Origin: Ktedonobacter sp. SOSP1-85
GTDB taxonomy: Bacteria > Chloroflexota > Ktedonobacteria > Ktedonobacterales > Ktedonobacteraceae
Assembly (NCBI RefSeq): GCF_016587415.1
Contig: NZ_BNJI01000001.1
Coordinates: forward strand, 2,643,501-2,707,500
DNA: 64,000 nucleotides
Reading direction: 5' to 3'
Both the position numbers and the translations under genes were made by a program. Numbering within the stretch: the first letter of the stretch is position 1; every line of letters begins with the position of its first letter. The notes under the pieces were generated by a model that saw only the letters and a list, made by a program, of their open reading frames with translations, was not told where the DNA came from and made no database searches. Shown here piece after piece: positions 26,181 to 36,194 of the stretch.

Positions 26181-27608
26181 TTAGCTCTTTGGAGTCGGGG
26201 TAGGAGCAGCCAGCTCGCGCTGGCGCCTCCTGGGGCGAGGTTTAGGCGTCGCAAATGAAGCCTCCTCCTGGAGCACATCAGCGTCAACAGGAGCGTGTTG
26301 CCCCTTTAAGGGACGCGCGCGGGGTTTCACCCGACGGGCCGCACGGGCTGGAAGATAGGGCTCCATCGCGTGCAGTGTGTTCAGGTATACCTGCTGTTGC
26401 TCATAGATTAGCTCAGGGACTTCCAGGTGCCGCCATTCACGAGGAAGAAACGGCGCGATCTGGGCGCTGACATCGGCATAACGTAGGTGATCCACCTGGC
26501 TCAACCAGTGAGCAATATCAACTAGCTTGGGCTGCTCAGTCAGGCGAGCCATATTATGGACCGCGCTCATCAACTGGAGCAGGCGCCGCTGCGCGGAGGT
26601 TGCTACATACTCTGAGCCACCTTCGGGATCGAGCGAGCCACCTTGTAGCGCTGGCGTGACTGGAAGTGGCAGATAATGTGCCCCCGCCAGGTGACGCTCG
26701 CCCAACTCACTTAGCGTATGCGTCTGTATCCCAACGTGCTCTAGCTCGCCTGGCAGGGCACGCAAAAAGTCGAAGATACCGCTTCCGCGACTATGGCGCT
26801 CACCAAATGTCTCAAAGTCCCAGCCCAGCACTAGCTGCTCACCAGGGGTCTGAGCTAACCATGAGGCATATGTGGTGGCATAGAGGGGGAAATCGGACCA
26901 GCGTATATCACTGAAGCGTACACCGATATCATCACTCAACTGGCGATGGCGGGCAAACAAGAGCGGAGCATGTGATGAACGCTCCTCTCTCGCTCTCAGA
27001 CGCCTGGCGGCAATCGGGCGTGCATAGGCTCCCTCGTCGCCATAACGATAGAGGTAGGTACAGTCACGCCAGCCCAGGATATGCGCCTGCCCATCCATTA
27101 GTGCACCTTGAAAACCAGCGGCATCCAGAGCATTGTATAGCGGGGCCGACATAGCCAGTTCAGTGCTATCCACAATGCGTGGACGCTTGCCAAAAATTGT
27201 ATGAAGGTCCTCAGCCATCTTGCGCATACTGGCCTCAAAGGCAGGCAGATCGAAGAGGAAAAGCAGGCTATGGTAGGGTTCAACTCCCAATAATTCAACA
27301 CGCTCTTCCGCCACCAGTTCGCGGAAGAGATCCAGCAAGGATGGCTCCCACGTCTGAGCTTGTTGGAGGAACGAGAGGGAGAAACCAATAGACAAACGCA
27401 GGCCATGACGAACCAGGTCCAGAAACACCCTTGTAGCTGGATAATAACAGTTCTGAGCAACCTGTCGAAAATAGCGCTCATTTAACGCCTCGTCGAAGAG
27501 GCAACGAGCGATATCCTCAAGGGAGGCCCCGCGCGGTATAGGCTGCGCGGGGAGTTTTAAACGACGAGGTTGATGGACTACGGTATAGAGCGCGACATCC
27601 GCGACCAT
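26181..27608 (-). CDS. Glycoside hydrolase family 57
   Basis: 475-aa alpha-glucan-active enzyme. GH57 signatures: VHQPRRLKLP near residue 11, the nucleophile region VDSTELAMSAPL (around residue 146) and the acid region LGWDFETFGERHSRG (around residue 275). GH57 members are alpha-amylases, 4-alpha-glucanotransferases or branching enzymes; these motifs do not decide which. The C-terminus is a basic low-complexity tail. GAGAGGAC precedes the ATG. The gene is 18 bp downstream of a glycogen-synthase-like GT on the same strand, suggesting joint synthesis and trimming of a storage glucan. Confidence 0.9.
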   Translation of the reverse strand: MVADVALYTVVHQPRRLKLPAQPIPRGASLEDIARCLFDEALNERYFRQVAQNCYYPATRVFLDLVRHGLRLSIGFSLSFLQQAQTWEPSLLDLFRELVAEERVELLGVEPYHSLLFLFDLPAFEASMRKMAEDLHTIFGKRPRIVDSTELAMSAPLYNALDAAGFQGALMDGQAHILGWRDCTYLYRYGDEGAYARPIAARRLRAREERSSHAPLLFARHRQLSDDIGVRFSDIRWSDFPLYATTYASWLAQTPGEQLVLGWDFETFGERHSRGSGIFDFLRALPGELEHVGIQTHTLSELGERHLAGAHYLPLPVTPALQGGSLDPEGGSEYVATSAQRRLLQLMSAVHNMARLTEQPKLVDIAHWLSQVDHLRYADVSAQIAPFLPREWRHLEVPELIYEQQQVYLNTLHAMEPYLPARAARRVKPRARPLKGQHAPVDADVLQEEASFATPKPRPRRRQRELAAPTPTPKS

Positions 27609-27626
27609 AAAACCGTCCTCTCAAAA

Positions 27627-29045
27627 CTAGACGCCATGCTTCTCCGCGACCTTTTCCTCCGCCTGCGAAGCTGGCTTTGTGTTACTAATCTGGGGCGCAC
27701 TTGGGGCATGTAAAGCTGCATTTGTCTGTATTGGCAGCAGCGGCACATTCTGTTTGCGAGCCAGGAACTCAAGCTTGCTCACCAGATTGGCAATGACACG
27801 ATCCCAGACAAACTGCGAGGAGGTACGATAGCCTCCCTGACGAATGCGCTCCTGCTCCTCGGGATGGCGCTGCATGTAGAGAAGATACCCAACAATCTCA
27901 TCGGGGTCCTCGGTCTCAGTCACAATCGCATTCTCAAAGGAGATAGCGTAATCCTCACCAGTAGAGCCAGTTACAGCGATACCCTGCGCGGCCATGACCT
28001 CCAGGGCCACCAGGCCAAATGGCTCATGTCCGCTATTAGCAAGCGTCGCATCGGCGGCGGCATAGGACACGCGCACAAACTCCTCGGGGAGGAAGAAGCG
28101 CAGATTGTAGACATCAGCGGGGCCAGCCTGCTCGATCAGGTCGATACACTGCTCCAGGTTGGGGCGCTTGGCTTCGACGTCACGAATGATCAGGCCACGA
28201 TGATAGGCATGATGTAGCACATCCGCGCCATGAGGTTCGATACCGCCACGCACAAAAAGCGTTACCGGATGACCACTCTCTTTTAAGCGGGCCGCAGCCT
28301 CGATAGCCATCATCCAGCGTTTGTCGGGATCGAAGCGACCAATTTTGAAGAGGAAGAAACGACGTGGGTCATTTTGCCGGGCCACGGCGCGCAGGCGCGT
28401 CACAGCGTCCTGGTCCACTGGCTGCAAATAGCGCGCTGGAATACCGTTGGGGATCACCAAAGGATTGACGCTGTAGTTCCACATTTTATGCTTCATATAC
28501 TTACTAACGGTACACAGCGTCGTCACAAAATTGAGGCGTCCCCAGTCGATACGATGCAGCGACATCAGGCTATTGAGGTTCCACAGCATCAGGGTTCGCT
28601 GGCGCAGGCCAAACCAATGCAACAGGTCGGAGGTACGCATCATCGCTTCCGCAGTATGCCAGTCCTCACCCATAATTACGACCATTTTGCCTTCGGCGGC
28701 GGCAGGGCGCACAATTTCACTATAGATATGATAGGGAACGCTCTCGTTGTAGTCATAGAGCTTCTGTTCCTCACCATCATAGACACCGTTGGGATAATAC
28801 TGGCTTACCCACTGAGACCAGCGCTTGAGAATCAAACGCCCTTCAATACGGTGCTCAATACTAGGCTTCTGAGAATCGCCAATATAGATAAGGTGGGTCG
28901 TATACCCCTGCGTTGCCAATGCTTCACTGAGCTCAGCGATGCGTGTCCCCAGGCCGCCAGCCGTCGAGTAGATATCTGGTCCCTCAAAGCACAGCAATAC
29001 AAAGAGTGTATTCTCTGGCGATATGGCTCCATCAAGTTTCATCAT
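27627..29045 (-). CDS. Glycogen-synthase-like glycosyltransferase
   Basis: 472-aa GT-B-fold transferase. The N-terminal donor-loop motif is STAGGLGTRIAELSEALATQ, and the C-terminal half has FKIGRFDPDKRWMMAIEAAA and the E-x7-E-type NSGHEPFGLVALEVMAAQG. The pattern fits GT4/GT5 enzymes that extend alpha-glucans from ADP- or UDP-glucose. AGAGGA lies 10 nt before the ATG at 29045. It is upstream of GH57 in one operon. Donor sugar is inferred from the pairing only. Confidence 0.88.
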   Translation of the reverse strand: MMKLDGAISPENTLFVLLCFEGPDIYSTAGGLGTRIAELSEALATQGYTTHLIYIGDSQKPSIEHRIEGRLILKRWSQWVSQYYPNGVYDGEEQKLYDYNESVPYHIYSEIVRPAAAEGKMVVIMGEDWHTAEAMMRTSDLLHWFGLRQRTLMLWNLNSLMSLHRIDWGRLNFVTTLCTVSKYMKHKMWNYSVNPLVIPNGIPARYLQPVDQDAVTRLRAVARQNDPRRFFLFKIGRFDPDKRWMMAIEAAARLKESGHPVTLFVRGGIEPHGADVLHHAYHRGLIIRDVEAKRPNLEQCIDLIEQAGPADVYNLRFFLPEEFVRVSYAAADATLANSGHEPFGLVALEVMAAQGIAVTGSTGEDYAISFENAIVTETEDPDEIVGYLLYMQRHPEEQERIRQGGYRTSSQFVWDRVIANLVSKLEFLARKQNVPLLPIQTNAALHAPSAPQISNTKPASQAEEKVAEKHGV

Positions 29046-29388
29046 AAGCAGAAAATCCTCTGGTTTAGAATAACAAGCACGAGGAAGAGGTGATTGTTCC
29101 GTGTCAAAACAAGGCCGCAGAACGGAGATTCATTCTTTCGCGACTATATTTCCAGTATATCACACACGCATGGCAGGCTATAGCACAGGCAACGAGAAAT
29201 GTACTATGCAAGGCGTAGGAAGGTAGAGTTTTCATCAGCTTCTCACCTCAACTTCAAGCATCCTCTATCTGTTTCCATAAAATTCGATTTCCGTGGCAGA
29301 TAATGCAAAAAAGCGATATGGAAGCGGCAGGATGTCGCTTCCATATCGCGTAGATCTACATGCCCCTCTGTGGACCATTCAGACCCGG
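29046..29388. other. Gap between GT start and kinase stop
   Basis: 343 bp. It holds the upstream region of the GT operon and the kinase terminator at 29313-29349. No other gene is seen. Confidence 0.6.
29313..29349 (-). terminator. Intrinsic terminator of the PASTA kinase gene
   Basis: 14-bp perfect arms (29313-29326 and 29336-29349), followed on the minus strand by TTTTTTG. Confidence 0.85.
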
Positions 29389-31323
29389 TTAGGGCCGAGA
29401 GGATTGAGAGCGCAGTTGCGGCGGCACCTCTATCGAGTTCATTGGCGAACCAGTCCCTGGCGTGCTAATCGTCGTTTTTGGCGTCGGCGTCGGCTGTGGT
29501 GGTGTCGGTGTCGGCGTCGGCGGTGGCGGCGTCGGTGTCGGTGTCGGTGTCGGTGCCTTTGTCGGCGTTGGCGTTGGCGTCGGCTGTTGTGTCGCCGTCG
29601 CAGCTGGCGAGGGCGTGGGATTAACACCATAGTTCGCGACGTAGACATTCACCGTACCGCCATCGCTAACCGTCTGCCCTTCAGGTGGATCAACACGAAT
29701 CACTGTATTTGGAGGGAGTGTCGCGTCCGGACCTGCATCACGAGGCGCAATTTGCTCATCCGTGATGCCTGCTTCCTCTAAACGCTTCTTCACGAAGTCG
29801 AGCGGCTGATTAAGCAGACCATGCGGGATCGTATGGATAGTCGACTTCTTCTGCATCTCCAGCCCAATCACCGTATTGGGGGGGATCTTATCGCCAGGTT
29901 GGGATGACTGGTGCAATACCACGCCATCCTGGGGGCCTTTGATAATCTTGACCTGAAGTTGATTCTTCTGCGCGAGTTGCTGCGCCTCATCAAAGGTCAG
30001 ATTAGTAAAGGTGGGAACCGTCACCATGTTTGGTCCAGGCGTCGCGGTTGCCGCAGGCGTCAGGCCAGGAATACGCACAACTCCCAGTTCGGCTGCCAGG
30101 AAAAAACTAAAACCTAATAATAGCAAAGCGGCAAGCACAATAAGCGCCGTTACAAAACCAGCAGCACGAGAGTTATTCTGGGGACGCCCAGGATACTGAT
30201 ATGCTAAATCGTCACGCTGGAAGGGGCGTGTTGTCCCACTTCCGGTGGTTGCAGTATACGGTACAGTCCCTTGTTCAGCAACCATCATCGGATCACCAGT
30301 GGCGGGTCCTGGAATAAGCATTTGATCGCCCGGATAGCCCTGGGCAGGCGCAACCACCCCCTGATTGGGCGAGCTTATCTGTCCATAAGGCGAGGAGACA
30401 CCTAAGCGAGGAGACGAGACAGCAGCGCCATACCCACTGGAGCCAGCGGGAGGCGTTGACACACTACCTGGCGTCACACCATGCGCGAGGCCAATCTCCT
30501 CCTGGCCCAGTGTTTCAAGCGCACGCGCCAGAGAGCTTCCATCCCGATACCGCATCTCGGGAATCTTCTCCAGGCAGCGCAGGATCACGTCCTCCAAAGC
30601 TGGAGGAATATTAGGATTGAAATGACTGGGGGGCGCGGGAGTATCTTGAATATGCTGCATGGCTACCGCGACAGGAGTATCGCCATCAAAGGGCGTCCGC
30701 CCCGTCAACATCTCGTACATGACGATGCCCAGGGCGTAGACGTCAGCGGCAGGACTCACGATCTCGCCCTGCGCCTGTTCTGGCGCATAGTATTGTACGG
30801 TTCCCAGCGTCATGCCAGTCGTTGTCAGGCGCTCGGCGTTGATATCCTTGTATACACTGGCGATACCAAAATCGGTAAGCTTGATAGAGCCATCACGTCC
30901 CACAAGCACATTCTGGGGTTTGACATCTCTATGGACAATTTGGCGACGGTGAGCGGCACCCAGGCCCAGAGCGACATCGTGCGCGATAATGATCGCCCGG
31001 TCCACGGCCAGCACACCACGTGAACGCAGGTAGCGGCGCAGATCGGTTCCTTCGATCAGTTCCATCACGATGAAATAATTGCCATCGCTCTGGCCATAAT
31101 CGTAGACCTGTACGATATTAGGATGCTGAAGGGACGAAGCGGCCTTTGCTTCGCGCTGGAAGCGAGTGACAAACTTTGGATCGGTGCTATAGACCTCGCG
31201 CAGCACTTTAATAGCGACATCGCGTTCCATGTGCAAATCGCGTCCACGATAGATCGTGGCCATGCCGCCACGGCCTATGGCCTCTTGTAGTCGGTATCGC
31301 TCACCCAAAACTTCGATTTGCAT
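29389..31323 (-). CDS. pknB: PASTA-domain Ser/Thr protein kinase (PknB/PrkC type)
   Basis: 644-aa membrane kinase. Kinase domain residues 5-265: glycine loop GRGGMATIYRG, AIKVL lysine, HRDVKPQNVL, DFGIAS and a T-rich activation loop. After a Pro/Ser/Gly linker comes one membrane helix (VTALIVLAALLLLGFSFFLAA), then two PASTA repeats (VTVPTFTNLTFDEAQQLA and the next, ending VYVANYG) and a (Pro-Thr)n tail. PASTA repeats bind muropeptides, linking cell-wall state to phosphorylation. The start at 31323 follows GGAGAACT. The tail is encoded by a GTCGGC-rich repeat at 29465-29590. The likely counterpart is the PP2C at 12329. Confidence 0.95.
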   Translation of the reverse strand: MQIEVLGERYRLQEAIGRGGMATIYRGRDLHMERDVAIKVLREVYSTDPKFVTRFQREAKAASSLQHPNIVQVYDYGQSDGNYFIVMELIEGTDLRRYLRSRGVLAVDRAIIIAHDVALGLGAAHRRQIVHRDVKPQNVLVGRDGSIKLTDFGIASVYKDINAERLTTTGMTLGTVQYYAPEQAQGEIVSPAADVYALGIVMYEMLTGRTPFDGDTPVAVAMQHIQDTPAPPSHFNPNIPPALEDVILRCLEKIPEMRYRDGSSLARALETLGQEEIGLAHGVTPGSVSTPPAGSSGYGAAVSSPRLGVSSPYGQISSPNQGVVAPAQGYPGDQMLIPGPATGDPMMVAEQGTVPYTATTGSGTTRPFQRDDLAYQYPGRPQNNSRAAGFVTALIVLAALLLLGFSFFLAAELGVVRIPGLTPAATATPGPNMVTVPTFTNLTFDEAQQLAQKNQLQVKIIKGPQDGVVLHQSSQPGDKIPPNTVIGLEMQKKSTIHTIPHGLLNQPLDFVKKRLEEAGITDEQIAPRDAGPDATLPPNTVIRVDPPEGQTVSDGGTVNVYVANYGVNPTPSPAATATQQPTPTPTPTKAPTPTPTPTPPPPTPTPTPPQPTPTPKTTISTPGTGSPMNSIEVPPQLRSQSSRP

Positions 31324-31430
31324 AGTTCTCCGCACTGTACAGGCAATAGTTGTGTCGCCAACCACACCGGGGCAACACAGAAGTCAGAAGGCGGCACCAC
31401 GGATATCCCCAGGTGCTGCTTGGGATAAAG

Positions 31431-31556
31431 AAAAAACACCTTTGGCCCCAAAGGCGCAGATCAACGGCTCGACCCTGGCATTCCAGACTCTCCGGGTGTA
31501 CGCCTCGGGGATTTCAGGCTCAGCCAGTACATGTATACATCGTGCAACTTATTGTA
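31431..31556 (-). promoter_or_regulatory. Kinase leader with possible attenuator, or small RNA
   Basis: Minus strand: TACAAT (31551-31556) is followed about 95 nt later by an intrinsic-terminator-like hairpin (31437-31456, CGCCTTTGG paired with CCAAAGGTG) and TTTTTTC (31436-31431), all upstream of the pknB ATG at 31323. It could be transcription attenuation or a separate RNA of about 110 nt. The 31324-31660 gap holds no other feature. Confidence 0.4.
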
Positions 31557-31660
31557 ACCTATTCTGCGACAGAATGGAACACTCTCCACAAAACTAGGAA
31601 ATAGTGTTCCACTACAAGCTTTTTCAAGCTATCTCATCAGCTCTATAAGCCTGTAGAAGC

Positions 31661-33700
31661 CTATTCAGCTCTCGGCACAGGTAGCCTGGCATCACTACTG
31701 GGGGCCAGCATACGCACATCACCAGCACGACGCGTTATGCGTAGTACATCCAGGTGCTCAAGCAGAGGCACGATATACTTACGACTGGTATCCAGCACAT
31801 CACGCGCCTCCGCCGCAGTCATCGTTTCATGCGTGCTCATATAGCGCACTAATCTAGAGATAGCCTCGTCATAGGTCTCATGCAGGAAGAGCACGCTCTC
31901 GCTCACTTTGACCAGGCGTCCCTGCTCAATCAGCGCCGCCACCACCTCGGGGTCCGCCAGTTTCTCAGCCTCTCCCAGCACTGGTGGCGCAAACGGTTGC
32001 TTGCGAAAAGTCCGCTCCAAAGCCTCCACCTGGCGCTGTTGCGCATCCGTAAACCTTGGCTTGAAGTCAGGCAGGCGTAGCAAGCTCATAGGCCGCGACG
32101 CGCTCGTCTCCTGATCAGCCAATTCCAGAACACCCTCCTCAAGTAGGGCCATAAAGATGTCGTTTACCTGCCTGGCTGAAAGATTCAAGCGTGTACGCCA
32201 CTCCTCTTTGGCTAACCCACTCCGCAATGGATATTGGCGGTGATAATTGGCAAGTAAGCGGCTACTCTCCTCAATCAGGATATTCCAGATGGAACGCGCG
32301 AACCAGAGTCCCCGAGTGCCTTCATCCTTATCCCCAGCCACACCCTTCGTTCCTATATGGCGAACTCGCTCTTCTATTAACAACGACTTGAGCGCCTGCC
32401 ATGTCACATCTTCGGCAAGATTCGCTAAACGTGCAACCTCCGCCAGCTCATATCCCTGTAGCCCGATCAACGTCCTGGCCGCCAGACGACTTGCCTCACC
32501 TGCTTTTGTGCTCCCAGCGCGCGCGGCAATGGCCCGCCTATCCAGAGCTGCCAGCACCAGTTCCTCTGGCGTTCCCTGCTGAAGTTGCTCTAGAGCTGCC
32601 AGCACGGGCTGTTGGAAGCGACGATGATAGCGCGGATGCACATCTACAACCTCGCCACCTCCAATCGTCAGACTGGGCGAGGGAATACGCAGGATAAAAG
32701 CGTCACGACGAGCCGTTACCGCCGGACGGTTCAGACGCAATTGCGCCCAACAGCTCTCGCCCGGCTGCAACTCATCTGTATCGAGGAGACGCACACGCGC
32801 GGGAATCTCCTGTGAGCCGCAGTAGAACTCCACCTGGGTATTATGAGTTAGCGCACGCTCGGCATCGGCAAGAAGCGAGATACGTGCGTCCAGCAGCAGC
32901 GTCGGACGTAGCTGGCCCGGCAAGACGACCACATCTCCACGCTTAAGCTCCGTACGTGCAATGCCTGGCAGATTGATCGCAACCCTGCTGCCGGGATACA
33001 CCACATCGCGACTCTGTTTGTGCATCTGCATGCTACGGACACGACTCTTCTGGCCTCCTGGTAACACCTCGACCTCCTGTCCCTGGCGCAGACTCCCGTC
33101 GAGCAGGGTTCCCGTCACCACCGTACCAAAACCGGTCAGGGTAAATACGCGGTCGATGGGCAGGCGGGGACGCGCGATATCCTGGCGCGCCTCGGCCTCA
33201 TCAAGCAGGCGCTCAAGTTCGGCCAGGAGTTGGGGCAACCCCTGACCAGTGTAGGCCGACACCGGGAGAATAGCGGCTCCTGATAGGGTTGTAGGGCGTA
33301 TCTGCTGCGCGACCTCCTCGTGTACCAGTTCCAGCCACTCCTCATCCACCAGGTCCGCCTTGGTGATCGCAACCACGCCGTGCCGCACACGTAGGAGGTC
33401 CAGGATCGCCAGGTGCTCACGCGTCTGAGGCATGATACCCTCATCGGCGGCAACGACCAGCAGCGCCGCGTCGATCCCGCCTACACCCGCCAGCATATTT
33501 TTAATAAAGGCCTCGTGACCAGGCACATCGACGATACTCACCTCGCGCCCATGAGGAAGTTTGAGCCAGGCAAAACCAAGGTCAATGGTCATACCTCGCT
33601 CTTTCTCCTCCACAAGCCTATCGGGATCAATGCCCGTTAAGGCCTCAACCAGGGTCGATTTGCCATGGTCGACATGGCCAGCTGTGCCAATACAACTCAT
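31661..33700 (-). CDS. selB: Selenocysteine-specific elongation factor
   Basis: 679-aa GTPase that delivers Sec-tRNA to UGA codons marked by a SECIS hairpin. G1 [20 protein letters not shown]3 [13 protein letters not shown]4 TKADLVD. After the EF-Tu-like domains comes a long C-terminal region (about residues 370-660) with winged helices that bind SECIS RNA. Length and order match SelB rather than EF-Tu. No selA, selD, tRNA-Sec or selenoprotein gene was found here, so the rest of the pathway is elsewhere. A long-loop inverted repeat TGGAACACT/AGTGTTCCA follows its stop. Confidence 0.95.
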   Translation of the reverse strand: MSCIGTAGHVDHGKSTLVEALTGIDPDRLVEEKERGMTIDLGFAWLKLPHGREVSIVDVPGHEAFIKNMLAGVGGIDAALLVVAADEGIMPQTREHLAILDLLRVRHGVVAITKADLVDEEWLELVHEEVAQQIRPTTLSGAAILPVSAYTGQGLPQLLAELERLLDEAEARQDIARPRLPIDRVFTLTGFGTVVTGTLLDGSLRQGQEVEVLPGGQKSRVRSMQMHKQSRDVVYPGSRVAINLPGIARTELKRGDVVVLPGQLRPTLLLDARISLLADAERALTHNTQVEFYCGSQEIPARVRLLDTDELQPGESCWAQLRLNRPAVTARRDAFILRIPSPSLTIGGGEVVDVHPRYHRRFQQPVLAALEQLQQGTPEELVLAALDRRAIAARAGSTKAGEASRLAARTLIGLQGYELAEVARLANLAEDVTWQALKSLLIEERVRHIGTKGVAGDKDEGTRGLWFARSIWNILIEESSRLLANYHRQYPLRSGLAKEEWRTRLNLSARQVNDIFMALLEEGVLELADQETSASRPMSLLRLPDFKPRFTDAQQRQVEALERTFRKQPFAPPVLGEAEKLADPEVVAALIEQGRLVKVSESVLFLHETYDEAISRLVRYMSTHETMTAAEARDVLDTSRKYIVPLLEHLDVLRITRRAGDVRMLAPSSDARLPVPRAE

Positions 33701-33833
33701 CGCGTCACCAACATGCAGGCAGCATACACTGTTATGGCCTTCCTCCTAATCCAAAGTGTCTCCTATTCTTGCTCATCATATTATAGACCTTTTCCGAGAC
33801 ATTTGCATAAGAGCCTTCGCGCCCGCGGCGCGC

Positions 33834-33902
33834 AAGAGAAAAAGGGTGTATGCATGGGAAGTGGGCAAGGCCCACTTCCCATGCATACACCCTTTTTCTC
33901 TT
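33834..33902. repeat. Long palindrome downstream of the ABC permease
   Basis: Perfect 33-bp arms 33834-33866 and 33870-33902, tip GGC-AAG-GCC, 11 bp past the stop at 33913 (minus). Confidence 0.93.
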
Positions 33903-33912
33903 TAAAAGAAAC

Positions 33913-34824
33913 TTATTCGTGTACGTCGCGTTTCCAGATTACGCCGATGGAGATGGCGAGGAAGGCGACGCCATAGGCCAGGGCAACCCAGAGTGTGTGT
34001 GGACCATCCACCTTGACAAAGGGTGAGAAGGTCACTGTGATATCCAGGCTCTTAGGGAGCAAAGCTTTGGGCATCACATTCAAGATGGGTCCCAGCAGGT
34101 ACGCCGTGACATCCAGGAAGAACTGCTGCTTGGTAAAACCATGCGCCAGGTACAGGAAGAGCGACCCAATGTTATCCACCGCGAACCAGGCCAGGGCCAC
34201 ACTCATCCCAAAGGCCAGCGAGCGCCCAAGCACACTTACGGTAGCAGCCATGAGGATGGTCACCGCGAAGCTAATCGCGACCGTATACAGGTAGATGCCA
34301 ATATTATTCCAGACCTCGGCCGGCATCTTATTGATGATGCTAATATTGCCGCCCTGGGAGTAGAGCGTTATTAGCATCAGTAAGGCATTGAACAATACAC
34401 CAACCACAAACAGCTCAATGCCGACAATCAACATGGCCGTAAGCTTGGCCAGCAGGAGTTGTACACGCCCAACACCACGCGCCAGGATAATACGTATGGT
34501 TCCGTTCTGATACTCCATACCGATCATGAGGCCCGTCAGGATCATTAAGAAGATGCCGCCAAAGACGCGCAGCACAAACAGGGTCATATTCATTTCGCTA
34601 TAGAAGAACTGCGGTGAGCTGGTGGCAATGTTCGTCTGAGTGCCGCTATTACTGGCAATAATAAAGTGCAATAAGATTGTTCCCGCGACCAGGCAGAGAA
34701 CCATAAGCCAGGTCAACCACTGGCGTGATAATTTGATTAGTTCGCCCTGGATCAGACCCAGAAAACTAGGCCGCGCAGACTGCGCCAGAGATGATGCAGG
34801 GGACTTAGCAACCACTGTGCTCAC
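33913..34824 (-). CDS. ABC-2 type transporter permease
   Basis: About 303-aa membrane protein with six hydrophobic segments. It opens LIQGELIKLSRQWLTWLMVL and has the ABC-2 signature NGTIRIILARGVGRVQLLLAK after TM2. It forms the membrane part of an exporter with the ATPase gene 53 bp upstream. GTG at 34824 is taken as start; TTG at 34845 is the alternative. Substrate is unknown; BcrAB/NatAB-like pairs move peptides, lipids or sodium. Confidence 0.88.
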   Translation of the reverse strand: MSTVVAKSPASSLAQSARPSFLGLIQGELIKLSRQWLTWLMVLCLVAGTILLHFIIASNSGTQTNIATSSPQFFYSEMNMTLFVLRVFGGIFLMILTGLMIGMEYQNGTIRIILARGVGRVQLLLAKLTAMLIVGIELFVVGVLFNALLMLITLYSQGGNISIINKMPAEVWNNIGIYLYTVAISFAVTILMAATVSVLGRSLAFGMSVALAWFAVDNIGSLFLYLAHGFTKQQFFLDVTAYLLGPILNVMPKALLPKSLDITVTFSPFVKVDGPHTLWVALAYGVAFLAISIGVIWKRDVHE

Positions 34825-34877
34825 GACTTCACTCTCTTTCCTCAATCGAATATAGCTGGATAGTTGATAATATCGTT

Positions 34878-35858
34878 TTAGATGCCAGTATGACCGTCGG
34901 TCAGGCGCAAGAAGGTTTCTTCAAGATCATATTTAGTCGTTTTTAGCTCGTCAGGCATAAAACCAGCCTGGGTCAGGAAGGCATTGAGGTTACGCCCTCG
35001 GTTATTGGGCGCCAGGGTTACGATATCGCCCTGCTCATCCAGGCGCGCGTTCGCGCCCCATGGCTGCTCTTTCAGTAGAGCCAGGGCCTGCGCCGCCTGT
35101 TCCAGTTTCACCGTAAACTCGCCCTTGCCTGTCGTCAGATCCTTCACCGTCGTCTCGGTAATGAGCTTGCCAAAGTTAATGATTGCCACGCGGTCACAAA
35201 TCTGCTGCACCTCGGTTAGCAAGTGGCTCGACATGAGAATGGTCTTGCCCTCAGATGTCAGGCGGTGCAGGAAGTCACGCATCTCTACAATACCCGCTGG
35301 GTCCAGGCCATTAGCGGGTTCATCCAGCAACAACAGTTCAGGATCTTGCAGGAGCGCGACCGCGATCCCCAAACGCTGGCGCATACCCAGGGAATAGGTG
35401 CGGACCTTGTCCTTCTGGCGACCTGTCAGGCCAACGATCGCCAGAACCTCGTCAATACGCTTTGCGGGCACGCCACCCAGGACTTTACTCAAGGCCAGCA
35501 GGTTATCTCGCCCAGACATATAGCGGTAAAGCGCAGGCGTCTCAATCAGGGCACCAACGCGGGGCAACACCTCGCTGCGATGTGCCAATGTGTCCTGTCC
35601 CATGACCTCGACGCTCCCAGAGGTCGGCCTGATCAGGCCCAGAATCATACGGATAGTTGTGGTCTTGCCCGCACCGTTGGGGCCAAGGAAACCATAAATC
35701 TCGCCACGGCGAATATCCAGATTGAGGTTATCCACGACCACGCGCTGCTTATACTGCTTGGTTAGATTATGTGTGCGTAACACGGTCTCGCCAGCACGCT
35801 CAGAAGCAGCGTGAGCGGAGACCTGGCGAGCGAGGCCCGCAATGTCAACTTGCGACAT
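34878..35858 (-). CDS. ABC transporter ATP-binding protein
   Basis: 326-aa ATPase. Walker A GPNGAGKTTT, Q-loop region LIETPALYRYMSG, signature YSLGMRQRLGIAVAL, Walker B LLLLDEPANGLDP and switch His in LMSSHLL. The C-terminal 100 residues form the extra domain common in BcrA/NatA-type ATPases. The ATG at 35858 has AAAGGA about 12 nt upstream. First gene of a two-gene exporter operon, divergent from uvrC. Confidence 0.93.
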   Translation of the reverse strand: MSQVDIAGLARQVSAHAASERAGETVLRTHNLTKQYKQRVVVDNLNLDIRRGEIYGFLGPNGAGKTTTIRMILGLIRPTSGSVEVMGQDTLAHRSEVLPRVGALIETPALYRYMSGRDNLLALSKVLGGVPAKRIDEVLAIVGLTGRQKDKVRTYSLGMRQRLGIAVALLQDPELLLLDEPANGLDPAGIVEMRDFLHRLTSEGKTILMSSHLLTEVQQICDRVAIINFGKLITETTVKDLTTGKGEFTVKLEQAAQALALLKEQPWGANARLDEQGDIVTLAPNNRGRNLNAFLTQAGFMPDELKTTKYDLEETFLRLTDGHTGI

Positions 35859-36059
35859 AGATAGAAGATTCCTTTCGCTACCATTGCCCATCTGCACGCC
35901 GCTAAAAGTCGCGTCAAACGGGAGGAGTATTCAGCTTCACTTATAGAATGCCTGGCAGCCTGCAAACTGCACATTCATGATGACGTAGGTAATCATATCT
36001 CAACTATGTCGCGGAGACATCACATAATTGTCGCAAACCTGTCGCAAATTGTCAGAGCG

Positions 36060-36088
36060 TCGACAGCACTGGCACAAAGGGGTATAAT
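36060..36088 (+). promoter_or_regulatory. uvrC promoter
   Basis: TCGACA (36060-36065), 17-bp spacer, TATAAT (36083-36088). Two TGTCGCAAA direct repeats lie just upstream and could bind a regulator. It lies in the 336-bp divergent gap 35859-36194, which has no gene. Confidence 0.65.
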
Positions 36089-36194
36089 TGAGGGCACGAA
36101 CAAAGTATCTATCCACACACTTCTGAAAATATGCGCATACCCTGTGCCCTTCAGGGTAGCCAGTAGCGCTGGTCGAGAGCAAGAGATAATAAAC

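Noticed and set aside
29465..29590. GTCGGC-type tandem repeat as a microsatellite or regulatory repeat
   Set aside because: It is in frame and encodes the Pro-Thr-rich tail of the PASTA kinase, a normal feature of this family.
31324..31660. tRNA-Sec gene next to selB
   Set aside because: Both strands were read for a TTCRA T-loop, a UCA anticodon and an 8-bp acceptor stem; none fits.
33701..33912. Additional gene between selB and the ABC permease
   Set aside because: Only short unsupported frames; the DNA is the selB upstream region and a palindrome.
36006..36194. 63-codon N-terminal extension of UvrC
   Set aside because: It overlaps the promoter at 36060-36088, and conservation begins at the GIY-YIG domain right after 36195.
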